This document shows, in pieces, positions 54,538-64,000 of a stretch of 64,000 nt of DNA (position 1 is its first letter; each line of letters opens with the position of its first letter). The stretch is from Deuterostichococcus epilithicus (lineage: Eukaryota; Chlorophyta; Trebouxiophyceae; Prasiolales; Stichococcaceae): assembly GCA_033439295.1 (NCBI GenBank), contig JAVTLE010000011.1, positions 1,674,082-1,738,081 on the forward strand, written 5' to 3'. The translations under genes and the position numbers were made by a program. Below the pieces are notes generated by a model. It saw only the letters and a program-made list of their open reading frames with translations, did no database searches and had not been told where the DNA came from.

Positions 54538-55341
54538 GACTATCGCCCTGATGCGGGAGATCAGAACAATGTAGACAATGCGCTGGCCACCGCTCTCGGC
54601 AGTCACTCTCGCATAGGCGACGGCCCCCGCCGACAGGGCGTGCCACCCAGGCCCGGCTTCGTCATGTCAGTCGCAGGCGACTGCAGGGTCTCAGTATCGA
54701 ATAAGCTGCAGCACCGTACTCATGTGCACGAATGAGCTGCCGCACGGCTACGGCTGAAATTATTGGATGGGCCTCAACGACTTTGGGGATGCAAAGTACG
54801 GAACGAGTGCATTTGGCAATCCGAAGCGAGACTGGTTCTGGCAACACGCCGAGTAGCCTATGAGATGTTGATGCTAGTCTGTGATGCTTGATAGTTCATT
54901 TTGCCTGCATTCCGCAAGAATCCATGTCATGTCAATTTCCTCGTCGTTGATTCAAATTCCATTTACATTTCCCTGGAACGGGTTGAGGCACAAATCAAGA
55001 CAGTCCAACCAACACAGAGAGTCACAGTTTCAGACGTTTCAGAAATACGACAGTGGTTGAGGAGCTGCTGCCAGACGAACCGACGGGTGCCATGGCACAC
55101 AGTGCTCGCTGTCACCTGTTCAGAAGGCACGCGTGCAAACGCACGCGCGCTGACAGTGTCTGGAGTCATCAGTTCGGGCACATGTTCGGGATGGCCGCAT
55201 GATCTCAGGGCGCCCATGATGACGGTGATTGCCGGGATCAGCTCCGTGGCCGCGTGTGGCTTCAGGACTGCCGCATTTCATGAGGGTTTTGGGGCTGCAC
55301 GAGCTCGCCCTGCCGCCACATGCTCAGCCGGCCGGCGGGCG
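54538..55341. other. Interval between the two membrane-protein copies
   Basis: It should hold the promoter of copy A, any extra 5' exon, and the 3' end of copy B. A minus-strand TGTAA (TTACA at 54962-54966) suits copy B. No gene supported. Confidence 0.4.
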
Positions 55342-57560
55342 TCACAGGAACCGCTCGTACATCTGAAGCAGCTGACAGAAAAGGGACACGCCCACCAGCG
55401 CTGCCATGGAGCCGACAACCGCGCGCCGCCGCCAGCCTTCGGGCGCCTGGTCGCAATCTGACTTGCCGCACAGCGCGGCATACCGCCTCCTCGACCGCTT
55501 CTCGAGCTGGTAGATCTGCAGTACATAAGGAAACTAGGTTGTGCATAGAAGGACAGGCGCCGCAGCGTCAAGCTAGGTTTACATGCCTTGAGAGACACCC
55601 ACGTGAAGACATGAACCCCAGGCAGTCAGATGCGGCATCAGCAAAGCCCACGACGAGATGACTGCTACCATGCCGCATCTGGCCGGCGGATGGGCGCGAA
55701 CGGCCACAGGCTGTAACAGTGGCCCTTTCAAAGCTCAGCTCACCGTCAAGGCAGCGAGACAACAGCGCTGGCGACTACCCTGCAGGATCCCAATGACAGC
55801 GGGTGCAGCAGAGGATCTGCGCAGGCCTCACCCAAAGTGACGGCGCTACCAGGCCGATAACTAGCTGCAGTGCGCCCAGCGTCAGCGGGCAGCCGTGCGC
55901 CGGCTGAAACCGGGTGCCTGCACTCCAAAAGACAAGAGTCTGGGTTCTGCACTGCCAGCGGCGCCGCAGGTGCAGCACCTGTTCTGGTGCGGGCAGCTCC
56001 AAGATATAATATGCGCCAGGGCCGGTGCACCTTGCTCGATCCTCGTCCAGGGCTCGGGCACCGGTCTCAGGGCAAGACAGGGCGGCGGCAGCAGGCGCAG
56101 GGCACAACCGCCCTTGCCGAAGGCATCTTCCACCGCCAGGGCATCGTCGCAGCTGCACATGCGCGGATGCCCGGTCGATATAGCCACTCACCGAGGGCCT
56201 TGTTGCAGCCCTGGATAGCACTGCTGAACATCGCACTGTCGCCCTGCTGTGCGCTCAGCTGCCTGCTCGCACTCGCAACCTGGACCCCCAACAAATCAAT
56301 ATGTGAATGCAGATGGACTTTGTTGGAGCAACCCCTTGGCATCTTCTCAGCCTCCAACACGATTGCAAGCGCTTGTCAGGTTCCTGCACCCACCAGCCAG
56401 CTTCTGCACAATTTTATGTTTAGATGCCATTGGATGGCCACGCAGACGGCTTGCAGCCGCAGGTGATTGGCGAATCGCAGCTGCACAAGCAGGAGCGATA
56501 CTCAGTCACGAATATTTTTGTGGGTGCAGTTCCAGCCCGGCGCCCTGGTGATGACTGCATGAGACTGCAACGTGCGGTAGGTACACGCTACTGGCGCAAC
56601 AATGCATGCCCGTCTGTTGGCACGCATGCACAGGAGAACTTGGGGGTAAGCGGGTTTGGGGATGAAAGCACCTGGATGAACATGGCGAGAATCCACAGTT
56701 GCGGGCTCGTCGACACGAGAATCACCTTCATGAACTCGGGTAGCGGCCCGCCCCCCCAGTCTTTCTGCAAGGACAGCAGCACGCTGCGGGTCAAGTCCAT
56801 AATCCTGGCCGCGCTCAGCGGCCCTTGGATCATGCAGCTCCTGTGTGGACATCACGCAGATGCTCACAAACAATGGATGTCGCACATATGCCTCTGGTCC
56901 GGGCCGCCAGCCTACCTGCGGGGTGAACGCTGCCGTGGCCGCGGCGACGCGCAACAGGCGCAATGCTGAGACGAGACACTCTCGGTGCCGCGTCCACCGC
57001 TGTATTCCGAGGATCCAGGGGGTCAGATTCGACAGCTGCGGAGCAGGTAGGCCATCAGAGGCGCGCTGTGTGTGCTCGGACTGTGATACGCAGGCCTGGC
57101 TCCGGCAGGGGCCGCGCGTATCACCGCAGCGCTGTGGCCAGCAGCATGGGTGTGCGCTAGCGATGACGTGAATATGTCAGCTAGCAGTGCTGTCCGCCCA
57201 CGGGTCGGGACGCAGCAGCAAACGTGTTTTGCTCCCAGCTTAACTCACCAGCGCCAGCGCTACGAGCGCACGGTCGTGCCATGTCGCTGCGAGTGCGATG
57301 CGCACGAATAGGACGGCCCACACCAGCGCGCTGCACCTGCATGCAAGCAGGTCTGCCGGTGTGTGCTGCTGCGCGTGGTACCTGCGCCACGAAAGTATCT
57401 CAGTGTGAAACGGCGCCCCCACCAGATGAACGTGCTGCCATGCACCCAGAGGCGTGGGTGTGTGATCGCATGCACCATCTCACAGATTGCAAGGTGCTCA
57501 CAGCTATGCCACGCACCTCTTGAAGCCTTCTTCGAGCTCAGGATCGTGAAAGCTCAGCAT
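55342..57560 (-). CDS. Multi-span membrane protein of unknown function, copy B
   Basis: Tandem paralog of copy A. Eight exons run 57560-57517, 57381-57249, 57035-56916, 56764-56672, 56480-56394, 56258-56192, 55917-55832 and 55515-55342, giving 267 aa. It opens MLSFHDPELEEGFKRYHAQQ. Hydrophobic segments include CSALVWAVLFVRIALAATW, FMKVILVSTSPQLWILAMFI, LGALQLVIGLVAPSLW and VVGSMAALVGVSLFCQLLQM. SNLTPWILGIQRWTRHRE and FSSAIQGCNKALG match copy A. Exons 2, 3, 4, 5 and 7 have exactly the same length in both copies, which supports both models. An in-frame extension upstream of the ATG (VAGWQSVARW) follows a good acceptor at 57590, so a further 5' exon may exist. Function unknown; location probably a cell or organelle membrane. 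Confidence 0.78.
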
Positions 57561-58004
57561 CCACCTGGCCACTGACTGCCACCCCGCAACCTACGCAAGA
57601 TCAGCGTGCGCGACGCGCAGGACGGAACTCAACAGGTTGCAGCTGTGAAATGCGGCGCTGCAACTGTGCAATAGCGACGGGGACAGTGCTTGACAGAATA
57701 CGTACGGTATCCAGGTACGGGCCAACGCCGCGCGACAGCAATCAGCTGTTTACAAACGGCCTCGAAAATCTGCAGGTTTCAGTTTATCGTTGGATGATAC
57801 AAGCGTACAAATTTGTAGCCCGAGAGTTATCGAGTTTCCCGACGGAAACCTGGTGAGCTGGTACACACCGTTGGTCCCAGCATTTGTTATGCGTGACTGT
57901 ATGTCTTTGAACCAAGAACACGATGTACAGGTCCGCGTGTATTCTGCAGAAGGGTTGGCGGCGACGCGATACAGCTTCAGGCCTGCTGTCCCGCCGCCTT
58001 CTGG
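57561..58004. other. Interval between ferroportin and membrane protein copy B
   Basis: Both neighbours are on the minus strand. No supported gene. It should contain the promoter of copy B and the 3'UTR of ferroportin. Confidence 0.4.
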
Positions 58005-61000
58005 TCATGGTCCAGCGCTTGCACGATCGTCTGACAGCAGCGCGTCCCTGTCGCCCGCTTCCTCGCCTCCCGCCTCGGCGCGCGCAGCTGCCCACGACGA
58101 CCCCTGCTGCCCAGCCAGCAGCTGCGTGACTTCCGCATCGCCAGAGCGTTGGAAGGCGGTAAACAGCGCCGCCGCTGCGCCTCGGGAAGTCAGGCATGTC
58201 ATGACGGTACAGTCGATGTGGCGACGAACAAGCTGGATCAAGCTGGATGATGCCGTGCCTCCTGGAAGACGAACAAGCAGAAGGACCAGCGGAATTACTG
58301 CGCCGCACCTGCGACAACGACGCTGCAAGAGGCCGTCATGAGCAAGGGGAAGGCCGAGAGGTCGCTGAATGCCAGCGCCGCCACGTAGCTGCTCATGCCG
58401 AACAGGCTCTGCAGGCTGCCCTGGACGCCGCTGACGACATCTGCACCCAAAGACGACTGTGACGTCATGCAGACGTGGGGTGAGGAGGAGGAGGCGAACG
58501 AAGCACACACAGCATGACACGGCAGACCTGCTGTCTGCTGAATGCGGCTCTTGGCAAGCTCAGGCATGCCGGCATGCAGGTCAGACACTGTTGCGAAGAC
58601 GAGATGGTTCAAAAAGCTGCTGCTTCCGAGCGACTGTCAGGGGCGTGAGCGAGCGGTGTCACTGGGGCGCACTGAGGTCCTCGTCGGCAACCCGCTCCTG
58701 CAGCAGCTGGCTGACGGCCAGGTCGAAGGTCCACAGCCCGAAGCGCGACGCCGCGACACCGGCGACCAGCACGTGCGTGACCAGGCCGCGCGGCAGCGCA
58801 AAGCCCAGCTTCCCGGCGAGCGATGGCGCGATGCCGGCCCACAGGCAGCCGGCCTGCATCCAAATGCCCAGCGTGCCCGCCCCCACGGCGCCTGCAAGTA
58901 ACGGACCAACTGAATCGTCTATCGCCGAGCTTGACAGACAGGTTCTGAAGAGCACGAGGCAACTGCCCTCCGGTGCTGGGTGTGCACGGCTGGCAACTGT
59001 GAAGTTTGTCATCAACCAGCAGAGCAGCAGCAAGGTGCAGCAATGCCGAGCACGATGCAAATGCTTTTAAGTGGCATCGAAGCAGCAGTTTGACATCGCA
59101 CCAAGCCTGCGATAGAGCACAGGATAGGCGAACGTTGCCGCGACGCCGCTCACGGCGCCAAAGCCACGAAACACGCTGAGCAATGCCTCAGTCATGTTCA
59201 GCGACTTGAGGTATGCCGTCATCAGCAGGCCTGCAACCGAGTATGGTCAGGGGGTCTCAAAGAGCTCACACGGTACAGGCTGCAGATGATGAGATTGCAC
59301 CGAAAGATTGAGGCTGTCCTCCGCTGCATGACATGGAGCCTGGGCGCTTTGCATGCAGCAGTGTCTGGGGGCGGTAGTGAGAAGGGTCGCATGGCACAGC
59401 GCTCTGTGGTTGGGATTTGCAAAGTGCAGGCTCCAGCCTGCATGCCCCTGGTCCCAGCGAGGATCACACGGTGCAGCGAGTTCAGCGCAGCGCCCCACAA
59501 GGTCCACAGCCGCGCCTTTGGGGCTGGTGCCAAAGCTTCACCGAGCAGCGGCTCCCAAGAAACACGGACGCACACTGGCTCTGCCGCGAACACACCCAGG
59601 GACATGACGGTGAGGTACAGCAGCGCCAGCGCCAGCGCCGCGGGCAGCACTGGCTGCCGGAGGTACACAGCCCACCCGTCCAGCGTGCGGCGCAGCGCCC
59701 CAGCGCGTGGCGGCGCCTCCGCCGCGGGCGCAGCCGGCTTCGGCGCCTCCAGGCTGGCGGCCGCCGCCAGCTCGCTGTCCCTGTCATCGAGGCTGCACGG
59801 AGGCGTGCTCAGGAGCTGCACCCTGCAAGGGGCTTGGGGGGGCTGAGGCCGCCGGGATGAGGCATGTGCGCACGCTGTTGAGCGCCAGGCTGTCTCGGGC
59901 GCTGCATGCCAATGCTGGCTGTCCAGGGGCAACCGCGATTGCCGATGGTCGGAGGGAGCTCGGGCGGAAGCGTGCCTGAGGTGTGGCACCTGCGCCACGC
60001 CGTATCTCAGCAGTGCGCACTCCGGCGCCCAGGCCAGCAGGTTCCAGGCGCAGATGGTGGCCACGGCCGCGCGGCTGCCGGCAAAGGTCATCAGGCAGCC
60101 GACGGCGATCGGAGCAATGATGAGGCACGTCAGATCGATCCGCCGCATGCCTGTGGCTCGAGAAAGCGTCGCTCAGCGCCACGCCCGGGTGCCGCTGCGG
60201 CAGGCTGCGGGGTGCAGGATGGGGGCCGCGATGGTCCAGTCCCGGTCTGCGCCGCCAGCTGTCTGAAGGGGCTCTGGGTCAAGGGTGCCAATTGTTGGGG
60301 CGGCGTGGCGCTCACCGGAGTTCATGGCAGCCAGGGCGGCGGAGTCGCCTCGGCACAGCGCCTTTGTCCACTCCCGCTCCACTGCCAGCGTCGACCCCTG
60401 TTCATTGCACATGCCACACCCTGTACCCCTGATTCCCTACGAATCGTCATGTTTGCGCCGCCAGCATGCGGGCATCGGAGACAGATTGTTGTGCCATACC
60501 AGCATGTGCAGACACCAAACACGGTTGTGCTAGCAGGGGCAACACTGCCTGCCCACAACTCCTTACCATGGCGCCGACGCTGCTGAGGGCGCCGCAGGCG
60601 ATGGTGACGCAGGTCAGCGCCCAGAAGCGCGCGCCGGCATGCGCCGCGCCGGCTGCGAGCAGCGGGAATACCGCCGCCGCCGAGGCGGCGACCCCGGCAT
60701 TCTGCACCATATACATGCGCATTGCGCCGCGCAGCCGACTGGCCCTGCAGCACAGAGAGCGAGCAGTTGTTGAGACCTTACAATCTTGCTGTACTTGGCT
60801 GGAGATGTAGAGCTATTCGAAGCGGGTCCAATGCTGTTTGTGCAAAACACTGCGGAACACGGCAGCAAGACGGGACTGCACCTGCCAAGGTAGGAGCCCA
60901 CTGCGGCTCCGGCCAACACCTGCGCCGCGCTGTCGACGAGCCCGAAAAATGACACGAGCGCCAACGACTGCGGCCGAAGCTGCAGCAGGAGGAGGCCTGT

Positions 61001-61437
61001 ACCGAGCACCGGGGGCCCTGATCATCGCACTCTCATGAGGCGATGGTCACATATGGATCGGTCACATATCTGATCGAATCAATGGAGTATGGGGAGTGAT
61101 TCACCCACTGCAAACTCCCAGCTTCTCTGGCCCCATGTCGCGAGTGTGTGCGACCCATACAGGGCCAGCTGTGCGCCCTGCAGCGCTGCATGATCCTCGG
61201 CGCCGCCAGCGCAACCTGGTGACAGGAGAGGGGCGCTGATGGGTGATGTATTATTCATGCGATGGTTTGGTGTGAATTAAATCAATCCTTGGCGACAGAC
61301 TTCACGTTCTCACAGGGCTCTGCACCTGCAGATATGCAGAAGGCATTTGGCAAGCCGTCCTCGGACTCGGCCTCCTCTAAACCCGGCAGTTGGTGATCAC
61401 GAGACGCTTTCGGGGTGTGCGAGGGCGGGCTTTGCAT
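58005..61437 (-). CDS. Ferroportin / IREG family metal exporter (SLC40A)
   Basis: Members export Fe2+ (and in plants other divalent metals) from cytosol to outside, vacuole or plastid. Eleven exons run 61437-61326, 61215-61105, 61017-60882, 60744-60567, 60397-60316, 60150-59990, 59815-59596, 59230-59102, 58891-58673, 58440-58309 and 58174-58005, giving 549 aa. Family blocks are LYGSHTLATWGQRSWEFAVG (animal TWGDRMWHFAV, so the conserved Asp is Gln here), ALVSFFGLVDSAAQVLAGA, VEREWTKALCRGDSAALAAM, MRRIDLTCLIIAPIAVGCLM, DGWAVYLRQPVLPAALALAL, AGVAASRFGLWTFDLAVSQL and SGVQGSLQSLFGM. The hepcidin-binding Cys of animals is not apparent. The soluble C-tail is acidic. It is divergent from RAD18. Confidence 0.93.
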
Positions 61438-62117
61438 GCCTAATGACCGCTGATCTGGTCGACAAGCCCTGAGGCGTCTCCTCTTCGAGCTACTATGCCA
61501 ACATATTTTGGCGCACACATGGTTGTTCTCAAGCGCGGAGCCAGGGTGCGCCGTACTGCATCGAGGTGCAAATTTGAGTGGTGTCACTGGCGCATTCGCA
61601 GAAGGATAGCGAGCAACTGGCAAGCATTAAAGGCGCGCGGTGGCTTCCAACAGCGCCTTTTGCTCCGACACCAATCCCCATTGGCGCCTGCGCCTCAACG
61701 CGCGTCCCCGCGAGCACCAACGGAAAAGAGACTCCGAAGACGTCTAGGTTCAGGCGGCCCTTCGTTCGTTGTGCGAGCTTGCCAGGCAGTTGTTGTCGCG
61801 TTGTGCAGATTGCGGCTGGGCCCTGGGCGAAATACCTGGGTTGTGGTTTCAAGTTTTGAACTGTCTTGGAACGACGTCGACGCCTTATGACAGAAGCGTG
61901 TACGGCATTGCATTGCTCCGTTCGATTGCAGTTTGCGTGAAGCCTCATCGCACAACGACGTCCCCCGTTCGCCACTTCGGGTATGCGGTCAGGAGTGCAT
62001 GACAGCGTCGACATAGCGTGATTTCCTGCTCAAGTCCACCACCTGCTGCCGCTGTCGCACTGAGACGGGCATCGCCGAACGCGTCGGCGAGGCGGCGCAG
62101 CAGCCCTGCCGCAGCCT
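61438..62117. promoter_or_regulatory. Head-to-head interval between ferroportin and RAD18
   Basis: It holds 680 bases between divergent start codons and no supported gene. Both promoters must lie here. Confidence 0.5.
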
Positions 62118-64000
62118 ATGAGTGGCTTCCCGGAGGAGTGGCCCAAGGGTGGCGCCGGCGCGCTGTGCCGCGACCTGGATAGCGCCGTGCGCTGCCCCAT
62201 CTGCGGCGAGCTGTTCGAGACGCCGCTCTGCCTGCGCTGCGGCCACGCATGTGAGGCACCACGCTGTCTGGAGTCTGTTGACATGCATGTTGGCGCAGCC
62301 GCACCCCCAAGAGTGGAAGCCGTGTAAAGTGGGAGAACCGCCTGCTCCGCTGGAGCGGCATGCAAACCATTCCGCTCGCCGTGGATTTGCTGGCTGATTC
62401 TCGGTGCGTTCGTTGCATTTGTTTGACACAGTATGTTCCCTGGCCCGAGCGCAGTCTGCTCGGGATGCGTGCGGAGCAGCATCGAGTACCAGGAACGTTT
62501 GGGCCCCGCCAGCTGCCCGCAGTGCCGAGACGCCTGCGATGCAACAGAGTTGCGCCCTGCGCCCCAGCTGCGCGCCATCGCCGCCGCCTTTGCCGCCGCT
62601 CGGCCGCTGCTGCTGGTGTGAGCTCGCGCAGTCGATGCCAAGCCCCCTCCCCTTTCCCCCATGCGCGCTCATGCTGTGCGTGCACACGCATGGCATACTG
62701 ATCCGTTTGCGGGGTCGGATGCCTCACGAGTGGGCCCGAGACGATCTTGGTCTGAGTAGCTGCTGCTCTGTGCACACGCGCCTGCCTGAAGCGAGTTTGC
62801 TGCCATCGCAGGAGTCCGTCTCTGCAATGCACTCTGCAACCGCTGGTGCTGAGCTGGACAGCAGAGCAGCGGAGGCACACCCACAGGCTCGGCAGAGTGG
62901 TGGCAAGGGGGCGCAGCAGCGGCGGCAGCCACAGCGTAATGGCAAGCTGCCGGGCCGGCTGCGGTCGCGAGCAGACGACCTCGCGCGACTTCCCTCAGCG
63001 GCGACGGCGCCCGCTGAGTTCGGTGACGGCATCACCGTCGAGCTCAGCAGCGGCAGCGATGACGGTGAGCCGGCGGCGGAGCGGCCAAAGGCGGCGGCGA
63101 GGCGGCGACAGCCGAAGCGCAACCGTGCCGCGTCAGTTGCGGCTGAGGCCGCCAGCGGGTCAAATGCGGACGAGGGTCAGCAAAGCAGCGGCTCCGCAAA
63201 GCGGCGGCAGCTGAGCTCGCCGTCGACTGCGGACGACGATGCTCAGACGCCAGCAGTGGTGGCGCTGAGCGCCGGACGGGCGCTGCGGTCAGCCAGCAAA
63301 CCGCCGCCGGCATCTCCTGCGGGAAGGCCTTCAGGCAGCAGGAGCAGCGGCCGCACCAGCGCAAACCGGCAGCCGGGCGCCGCAACTGCGGCAGATGCAG
63401 ACAGCCAGACGGCAGCTTCAGGTGCTCGATCACTCTAGACGTTTGCGCCACTGTTCGTGCTGTAGTGTTGCGCAGCGCAAACCTGCCCACAGGACTCCTG
63501 GAGAACAGGTTTGCTGGATGCCAAATGGCAGCCGTCATCAGTCAGTACATTCTTGACTTACCTCATGCTCGCTCACATGCATATCTGCTTTCCCGCAGGC
63601 GACGCGGCGCCATCAGGCGGCGCGTCGGACAGCGACCCGGAATACCTTGGCACCCAGAAGACGCGCCTGCGGCCAGGCAGCGGCGACAGCCCGGCGGCTG
63701 AGGCCCCACCACCCCCCGCGCCCGCACGTGCGAACCGACCTGGCGGCCCCCTTATCCTCTAGTGACATAAACTCTAATCGGCCTGGTCGGTCCGCACAAA
63801 CACGTAGCCTGTGCGTCAGGCGCCCTGACGAGCCAGTTTCTTCCAGCTGGCGAGTTACGCTCTCGTTGCTGTCGCACAGGCGAGAAGCTGCCAAAGGGGC
63901 ATGTGCGATGCCCTAATTGTGCAGTGATGCTGCCGGCCTCCTTCATCAACTCGCATCTGGACAGCTGCCTGACCGGTGGCGGCGGCGGCGGCGGCAACAG
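62118..64000 (+). CDS. RAD18: RAD18-like RING E3 ubiquitin ligase (runs off the right edge)
   Basis: RAD18 with RAD6 monoubiquitinates PCNA to start translesion synthesis. Exons seen are 62118-62250, 62455-62615, 62812-63421, 63599-63727 and 63880 to beyond 64000. Phases close throughout. Near the N-terminus a C3HC4 RING is complete: CPICGELFETPLCLRCGHA joined to FCSGCVRSS, then CPQCRD. After a long low-complexity Ser/Ala/Arg linker (exon 3, about 200 aa), exon 5 holds a UBZ4-type zinc finger, RCPNCAVMLPASFINSHLDS followed by Cys, which binds ubiquitin in RAD18. The SAP domain and RAD6-binding region expected downstream lie outside the window. The RING-UBZ4 order is diagnostic for RAD18 more than for other RING proteins. 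Confidence 0.9.

Overview
The window looks like nuclear DNA from a chlorophyte green alga, probably a trebouxiophyte. It is GC-rich. Genes are cut into many small exons with GTGCG/GTGAG donors and TGCAG acceptors, and TGTAA motifs sit downstream of several stops, as in green-algal poly(A) signals. Gene content also fits: UDP-glucuronate decarboxylase, an OEP24-like plastid pore and an IREG/ferroportin. The taxon is an inference. I rebuilt 13 gene models exon by exon (about 136 introns), requiring the reading phase to close at every junction. A BTB-like gene was rebuilt only in part, and one LRR reading frame is listed as uncertain.

Layout, left to right: RPAC1 (Pol I/III subunit, minus, 391-3558); two tandem DJ-1/PfpI genes (plus, 4077-6152 and 6617-9403); a WDR76/CMR1 WD-repeat gene that appears fused to an N-terminal PARP-finger-like region (plus, 10665-17467); UDP-xylose synthase (minus, 18034-21403); an OEP24-like beta-barrel (plus, 22345-25198); a short LRR reading frame (plus, 27166-27528); TIMELESS (minus, 26 exons, 27923-39551); animal-type sulfite oxidase with a cytochrome b5 domain (plus, 40207-46175); a BTB/BACK-like gene (minus, from 46653, 5' end unresolved); a Cys glutathione peroxidase (plus, 49728-51475); two tandem copies of an unrecognised multi-span membrane protein (minus, 52025-54537 and 55342-57560); ferroportin (minus, 58005-61437); and RAD18 (plus, 62118 to beyond the right edge).

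TIMELESS, RAD18 and the WDR76 fusion all belong to fork protection or DNA damage families. They are not arranged as an operon, so this may be coincidence. Several neighbours share short head-to-head intervals: RPAC1/DJ-1, UXS/OEP24-like, TIMELESS/SUOX and ferroportin/RAD18.

The most unusual signal is structural. In RPAC1, UXS, TIMELESS and SUOX, introns hold one or two decayed, same-strand copies of the edge of the adjacent exon, about 30-80 bp, usually with its splice site. I count ten introns with such copies. They look like tandem duplications across exon-intron junctions followed by decay. If general, this would be a way for this genome to lengthen or create introns, and a source of decoy splice sites. 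Five GC-AG introns and two apparent GA-AG introns also stand out.
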